This document shows, piece by piece, positions 60,308 to 64,000 of a DNA stretch of 64,000 nt. The position numbers and the translations under genes were made by a program. Within the stretch, counting starts at the first letter, position 1. Each line of letters opens with the position of its first letter. Under the pieces are notes generated by a model, which was not told the origin of the DNA, ran no database searches, and was given only the letters and a program-made list of their open reading frames with translations. The stretch comes from DASYXZ01 sp035308965 (lineage in GTDB: Bacteria > Acidobacteriota > Terriglobia > UBA7540). The DNA is taken from positions 62,001 to 126,000 of the forward strand of contig DATGFN010000060.1 in NCBI GenBank assembly GCA_035308965.1. The letters run 5' to 3'.

Positions 60308-61612
60308 ATGAGGATTGCAAAAAACTGTCGACTCCACGCTGGATTGAATGCGGCAATTTGCGCGTTGGCGCTTACCCTGGCGTTTTGTCCAGCCGGATTT
60401 GCTCAAGACCACGCCGAAAATTCCGACGCGCAATCTGAAATCGATAACACACCCCAGGCTCATTTGGGCGCGGGTTACGAGAACTTGAAAAACAACAGGT
60501 ACGATGCGGCAGTGCGGGAATTTCGGGCCGCTTTGGAGCTGGATCCGAAGCTTGTTCTTCAAGCGCGTTTTCCCCTGGCGGTGTCGCTCTTTGAATTGCA
60601 CCGGAATGACGAGGCGCGCCGCGAGTTTGAAACTGTTCGCCGCGCGGTGGGGAACCATCCCAACGTCGAATACTATTTGGGGCGGCTGGATTTGGAGGAA
60701 GGCCACGCAGACGCTGCCATTCTGGAGTTAAGCACAGCGGCCGCCAAGCCGCCTTTTCCGGATACAGCCTATTACCTTGGATCCGCTTACCTCAAGCGCC
60801 ACGATCTGGCCTCGTCGGAAAAGTGGCTCCGCAAGGCTGCGGAATTGGCGCCTAACGATTCGGCCGTGCAGTTTCGCCTGGGCACGTTATACAAGGAGGC
60901 AGGAAGAAAGGAAGACGCTCAAAAGGCTTTTGTGCGGTCGGAAGAGTTGCGGCAGCGCGACGCTGAAGTGGACAAGGCGCGGCTGGACTGCGTCGAGAAG
61001 CTCAATCATGGTTCCCTGGAGGAAGCCCGCCCGGTCTGCGATCAGATCTTTGATCCTGATGACGCCGATCGACTGACGATGCTTGGAACTATCTATGGTG
61101 AACACGGCGATTTTGAAGACGCGCTTAAACCGTTGCGCCGGGCCGCAGAGTTGAGTCCCAGTTCCCCCCAGATGCAATACAACCTGGCTTTTGACTACGT
61201 GCGCCTGAATCGGTTCGAGGAGGCGCGAGGGGCGCTCGCTAAAGCGGTGCTCCGTTGGCCCGACTTGTTTCCCCTGAACGCCCTCTACGGCGCCGTGCTT
61301 TATAATCTGGGCGAAGAACGTCCGGCGTATGAAGCCCTCCGTCACGCGCACGAACTCAATCCCCAGGATCCCGGAGCGAATGATTCTCTCTACCAAGTAA
61401 CTTTGAGCCTTGCCAAGAGGGGCTTGGCTGGCGAACTGTACACGGAGTCGCAGAAGTATTTGACGGAAGCCTCCAGGCTGCGTCCCCAGGAACCGGAACC
61501 CCATCGCCTCATGGCTGAGATTTATGATGCTACCGGCCGGCAATCGGAAGCCGCGGATGAGCGGCGCCAGGCCGGGCAACTAAGCAAATCTGATGGAAAC
61601 AAGCAGAACTAA
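60308..61612 (+). CDS. Secreted TPR-repeat protein
   Basis: 434 aa from ATG 60308, chosen because a signal peptide (NAAICALALTLAFCPAGFA) follows; the reading is open to 60173 and overlaps the deaminase stop. From about residue 50 the protein is a series of tetratricopeptide repeats (AGYENLKNNRYDAAVREFRAALELDP, YLGRLDLEEGHADAAILEL, YNLAFDYVRLNRFEEARGAL) that should form a solenoid for protein contacts in the periplasm. No enzymatic domain. The gene is followed by a 207-bp gap and a TonB-dependent receptor with its own promoter, so it may or may not act with it. Confidence 0.82.
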   Translation: MRIAKNCRLHAGLNAAICALALTLAFCPAGFAQDHAENSDAQSEIDNTPQAHLGAGYENLKNNRYDAAVREFRAALELDPKLVLQARFPLAVSLFELHRNDEARREFETVRRAVGNHPNVEYYLGRLDLEEGHADAAILELSTAAAKPPFPDTAYYLGSAYLKRHDLASSEKWLRKAAELAPNDSAVQFRLGTLYKEAGRKEDAQKAFVRSEELRQRDAEVDKARLDCVEKLNHGSLEEARPVCDQIFDPDDADRLTMLGTIYGEHGDFEDALKPLRRAAELSPSSPQMQYNLAFDYVRLNRFEEARGALAKAVLRWPDLFPLNALYGAVLYNLGEERPAYEALRHAHELNPQDPGANDSLYQVTLSLAKRGLAGELYTESQKYLTEASRLRPQEPEPHRLMAEIYDATGRQSEAADERRQAGQLSKSDGNKQN

Positions 61613-61706
61613 TGTATCTCACAGTAAAACCCCTCTCACCCTCCCTTCAATTCATTCAAATCAACTATCAATAATATTTATCGAGAGTAAATCAGCCCAA
61701 TAATTC

Positions 61707-61735
61707 TTGACTTATATTTTCGGGCAAGGTATAAG
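61707..61735 (+). promoter_or_regulatory. Sigma70-type promoter of the TonB-dependent receptor
   Basis: TTGACT (61707-61712), a 17-bp spacer and TATAAG (61730-61735). The start near 61742 gives a leader of about 78 nt. The flanks are AT-rich (AATAATATTTATCG upstream), typical of a strong promoter. Confidence 0.6.
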
Positions 61736-61819
61736 ATGTCTCTACGTCGGGTGAGGCTTCTAACCTTAAACATCAAAAAGTCACTGCGCGGGTCAAATTG
61801 TCCCTAGTGGAGGATCCCA

Positions 61820-64000
61820 ATGAACTGTAAGAGAATTACCATCGCCACTTTTTTCTGTTGCGCTCTTGCCCTGGCGAGCTCATCCCTTTTTGGCCAAGCC
61901 ACCGGAAGCCTCTCCGGCACCATCCAGGACCGTTCCGGCGCAGTATTGCCGGGTGCGTCCGTTACCGCGACATCGCAGGGAACACACGCATCACGCGCGG
62001 CCACAACCGATGAGACGGGCCACTATTTGATCCCCCTGTTGCCCGTGGGCGTGTATTCGATCCAAGTCGGTGCCCAGGGCTTTCAGGCGATCGAGCAGAA
62101 AGATGTGACGCTGCAAGTGGATGAGAGCAAGGAGGTGGATTTCTCCATGTCGCCGGCCACCGTCCAGCAGACGGTTGAAGTGTCGGCGACGTCTGTGGCT
62201 GTGGAAACCTCCAACGCATCTCTGGGCCAGGTGATTACGGCGCAACAGGTGGCCGAGCTTCCCTTAAACGGGCGCGACTTCGTGCAACTGGCCACGTTAA
62301 CGCCGGGCACAGTCCAGGAAACCAATCCGAATAGCTTTTTCAATGGCGGCGGCAGTAGTGAGGTTGGGATTCGCGGGTCCTTTTCGCTTTCGGTCGGGGG
62401 CTCGCGTCCCAACAGTACGGACTGGCTGCTCGACGGCGTGGACAACAACGAATTGACGGCCGGTGGGATCGCGATTCTGCCCGACATTGACGCGCTGCAG
62501 GAATTCAAGGTGCTTACCTATAATTATTCAGCGGAGTATGGTACGCGTGGCGGGCCGGCTGTTTTGCTCACCATCAAGTCCGGATCCAACCAAATTCACG
62601 GCAGCCTTTTTGAATACCTCCGCAACACCGATCTTGACGCACGCAGCTTTTTTGCTCAAAACCGAGAAGTCTTCATCCAAAACCAATACGGCGGGTCCAT
62701 CGGCGGACCGGTGCAGAAGGACAAGACTTTCCTCTTCTTCGATTTTCAAGGTAAGCAAACCCGGCAAGGTAAGGTTTTTGTGGGTCAGGTTCCGACCATG
62801 GCCATGCGGAATGGCGACTTCACTGAGACTTTTAAGGACGTCAACAATGGCGGGGCGCCGTCCCAGATTTTTAACCCCGCCGCCAACTTCGGCTTCCCGG
62901 GTGGCCCCCCATTCCAGTGTGTGCCTGGAACCAAAACGCCTGAACCCGCCCCTAACGGAGTTCAACCTTTGGGTCAGAATTGTAACATCATCCCAGCAAG
63001 CTTATTCAATTCCGTTGGGCACGCACTGCTAAACCTTTATCCGATTCCTGACAACCTTGGGCCAAACCTTCTTTCGGAAGACTACATCAACACACCGGTA
63101 AAGCGGTTTAAAGAAGGCGAAGCGGATATACGCCTGGATCATAATTTCTCCAGCAAGGATTCCCTTTATGCTCGCTTCAGTTACGACCAAGCCACTGAAT
63201 ACCTGCCGGGCGGATCGCCGGGATTTGCCGAACCCAGTGCCTTTGCCAGCACGCAGAGCCTGACCGACCACGGGCGAAATGCCGCCCTCGGCGAGACCCA
63301 TGTGTTTTCAGCATCCACGGTAAATAAAGTGACAGCGGGTTACAATCGCATCTTTAATCACATTCTTTCATATGGCAGCGGGTCCTGCCTGGCGTCAACA
63401 ATCGGAGGCGGGATCCCGGGCGCGAATCTGGGCGGCGTGAGCTGCGGCCTGACCTCGGTGCTGGTCACGAGCGGATTCTGGTCCCTGGGGGATCGCGGGT
63501 TTGCACCCTTCCAGGGCGGGACCAACGTGTTTCACATTGCCGATTCATTTGACATGATTCGTGGCAATCACGACATGACGTTCGGCGGCGAAATCCGCGA
63601 CAATCAAATGAATGTTCTTACCAATGCTTTCCAGGACGGTTTCTACGTCATAGCCCCGGTTTTCACTGGGAACACTATTGGAGACCTTCTGATGGGCACA
63701 CCCGTCTTTGGACAGCACGATCAGACATTTCGAGGCACGGTGACAGGCCGGCGGTGGAAGATGTATCGGCCATACTTTGAGGATAATTGGCGCGTCAAGC
63801 CGAATCTTACCCTGAACTTGGGTGTGGGCTGGGCCTTCGTAACACCGATTACCGAGGCGCACAATAGACAGTCGAATTTCAATTTCAAAACCGGTCAGTT
63901 TTTGATTGGCGGCGGGAATGGTGGATCGACCGTGGGCCTCTCAACCGACATGACAGCCATTGAACCCCGAATTGGGCTCGCCTGGAGTCCGCACGGGGAC
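61820..64000 (+). CDS. Oar-like TonB-dependent outer-membrane receptor (3' end beyond the window)
   Basis: 727 codons, open without a stop to the window edge; GGAGG lies 7 nt before the ATG. Signal peptide (1-25, ending SSLFGQ), then a carboxypeptidase-regulatory-like Ig domain (about 26-110: GSLSGTIQDRSGAVLPGASV, GHYLIPLLPVGVYSIQV). A plug domain follows with LPLNGRDFVQLATLTPG, DWLLDGVDNNELTAGG and LQEFKVLTYNYSAEYG. Barrel strands begin with GNQIHGSLFEYLRNTDLD-type sequence. This layout is typical of the very large Oar-type receptor families of Acidobacteria, thought to take up plant or microbial oligosaccharides or other large ligands. The usual full length is 1,000-1,200 residues. Confidence 0.92.
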   Translation, partial: MNCKRITIATFFCCALALASSSLFGQATGSLSGTIQDRSGAVLPGASVTATSQGTHASRAATTDETGHYLIPLLPVGVYSIQVGAQGFQAIEQKDVTLQVDESKEVDFSMSPATVQQTVEVSATSVAVETSNASLGQVITAQQVAELPLNGRDFVQLATLTPGTVQETNPNSFFNGGGSSEVGIRGSFSLSVGGSRPNSTDWLLDGVDNNELTAGGIAILPDIDALQEFKVLTYNYSAEYGTRGGPAVLLTIKSGSNQIHGSLFEYLRNTDLDARSFFAQNREVFIQNQYGGSIGGPVQKDKTFLFFDFQGKQTRQGKVFVGQVPTMAMRNGDFTETFKDVNNGGAPSQIFNPAANFGFPGGPPFQCVPGTKTPEPAPNGVQPLGQNCNIIPASLFNSVGHALLNLYPIPDNLGPNLLSEDYINTPVKRFKEGEADIRLDHNFSSKDSLYARFSYDQATEYLPGGSPGFAEPSAFASTQSLTDHGRNAALGETHVFSASTVNKVTAGYNRIFNHILSYGSGSCLASTIGGGIPGANLGGVSCGLTSVLVTSGFWSLGDRGFAPFQGGTNVFHIADSFDMIRGNHDMTFGGEIRDNQMNVLTNAFQDGFYVIAPVFTGNTIGDLLMGTPVFGQHDQTFRGTVTGRRWKMYRPYFEDNWRVKPNLTLNLGVGWAFVTPITEAHNRQSNFNFKTGQFLIGGGNGGSTVGLSTDMTAIEPRIGLAWSPHGD

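Noticed and set aside
1..64000. tRNA, rRNA, prophage or insertion-sequence transposase genes
   Set aside because: I looked for cloverleaf-like segments, rRNA words and transposase or integrase motifs and saw none.

Overview
The window most likely comes from an Acidobacteriota genome. It is moderately GC-rich and dense with two-component and chemosensory genes. It carries an Oar-type TonB-dependent receptor with an N-terminal carboxypeptidase-regulatory domain, a DUF1501 plus Planctomycete-type cytochrome (PSCyt/PSD1) pair, repetitive secreted Ig-like proteins, and many GC palindromes between genes. This assignment is inference from gene content; no rRNA, tRNA or marker gene is present to settle it.

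Layout. 1-17,016 (+): tail of an unknown gene, a CheR-CheB pair, then two giant multi-PAS hybrid histidine kinases. The first (2,444 aa, 13 PAS-type modules) follows a leader with a TATAAT box, a structured segment resembling a c-di-GMP-I (GEMM) aptamer and a terminator-like hairpin. The second is split by an apparent one-base frameshift near 12,730 and ends at a good intrinsic terminator. 17,274-18,300 (+): a small secreted TonB-C-domain protein, followed by about 800 bp of palindromic repeats and decayed copies of that gene's start. 18,516-24,179 (-): two pilin-like subunits, a PapD-like chaperone and a very unusual outer-membrane usher-like protein, read as one operon with a sigma54-type site upstream. 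24,471-25,004: a GxxExxY-family gene bracketed by two direct copies of an inverted-repeat element that also forms the end of the neighbouring MFS transporter. 24,965-29,517 (-): MFS transporter, secreted phosphoesterase and a membrane protein. 29,802-40,167 (-): a nine-gene chemosensory operon in transcription order CheW, MCP, CheR, CheA-REC, CheB, CheW, CheW, pseudo-receiver-DUF4388, receiver-coiled coil, closed by an intrinsic terminator.

40,413-48,199: a GH2 exo-beta-glucosaminidase-like enzyme, more intergenic palindromes, a small secreted protein, a seven-repeat Ig-like protein, and a VOC protein divergent from a Cdd1-like/PadR pair. 48,322-55,855 (-): DUF1501 protein, PSD1/LamG cytochrome-like protein, NCS2 purine permease, a charged secreted protein and a 57-aa secreted peptide. 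56,272-57,909 (-): B12-dependent radical SAM protein like hopanoid methylases. 58,097-64,000 (+): nucleoside hydrolase, cytidine deaminase, TPR protein and, behind a strong sigma70-type promoter, a TonB-dependent receptor that runs off the window.

Functional picture. The window is dominated by sensing and surface structure. The chemosensory operon has every core component of a complete array with adaptation enzymes, but no flagellar genes and two non-standard outputs, so control of pili, exopolysaccharide or another cell function is as likely as swimming. The pilus-like operon is the best candidate for a poorly described system: its gene order matches archaic chaperone-usher loci, but its usher-like protein has a pilus-assembly-type N-domain and CNA-B/SdrD-like C-terminal domains instead of the standard usher ends.
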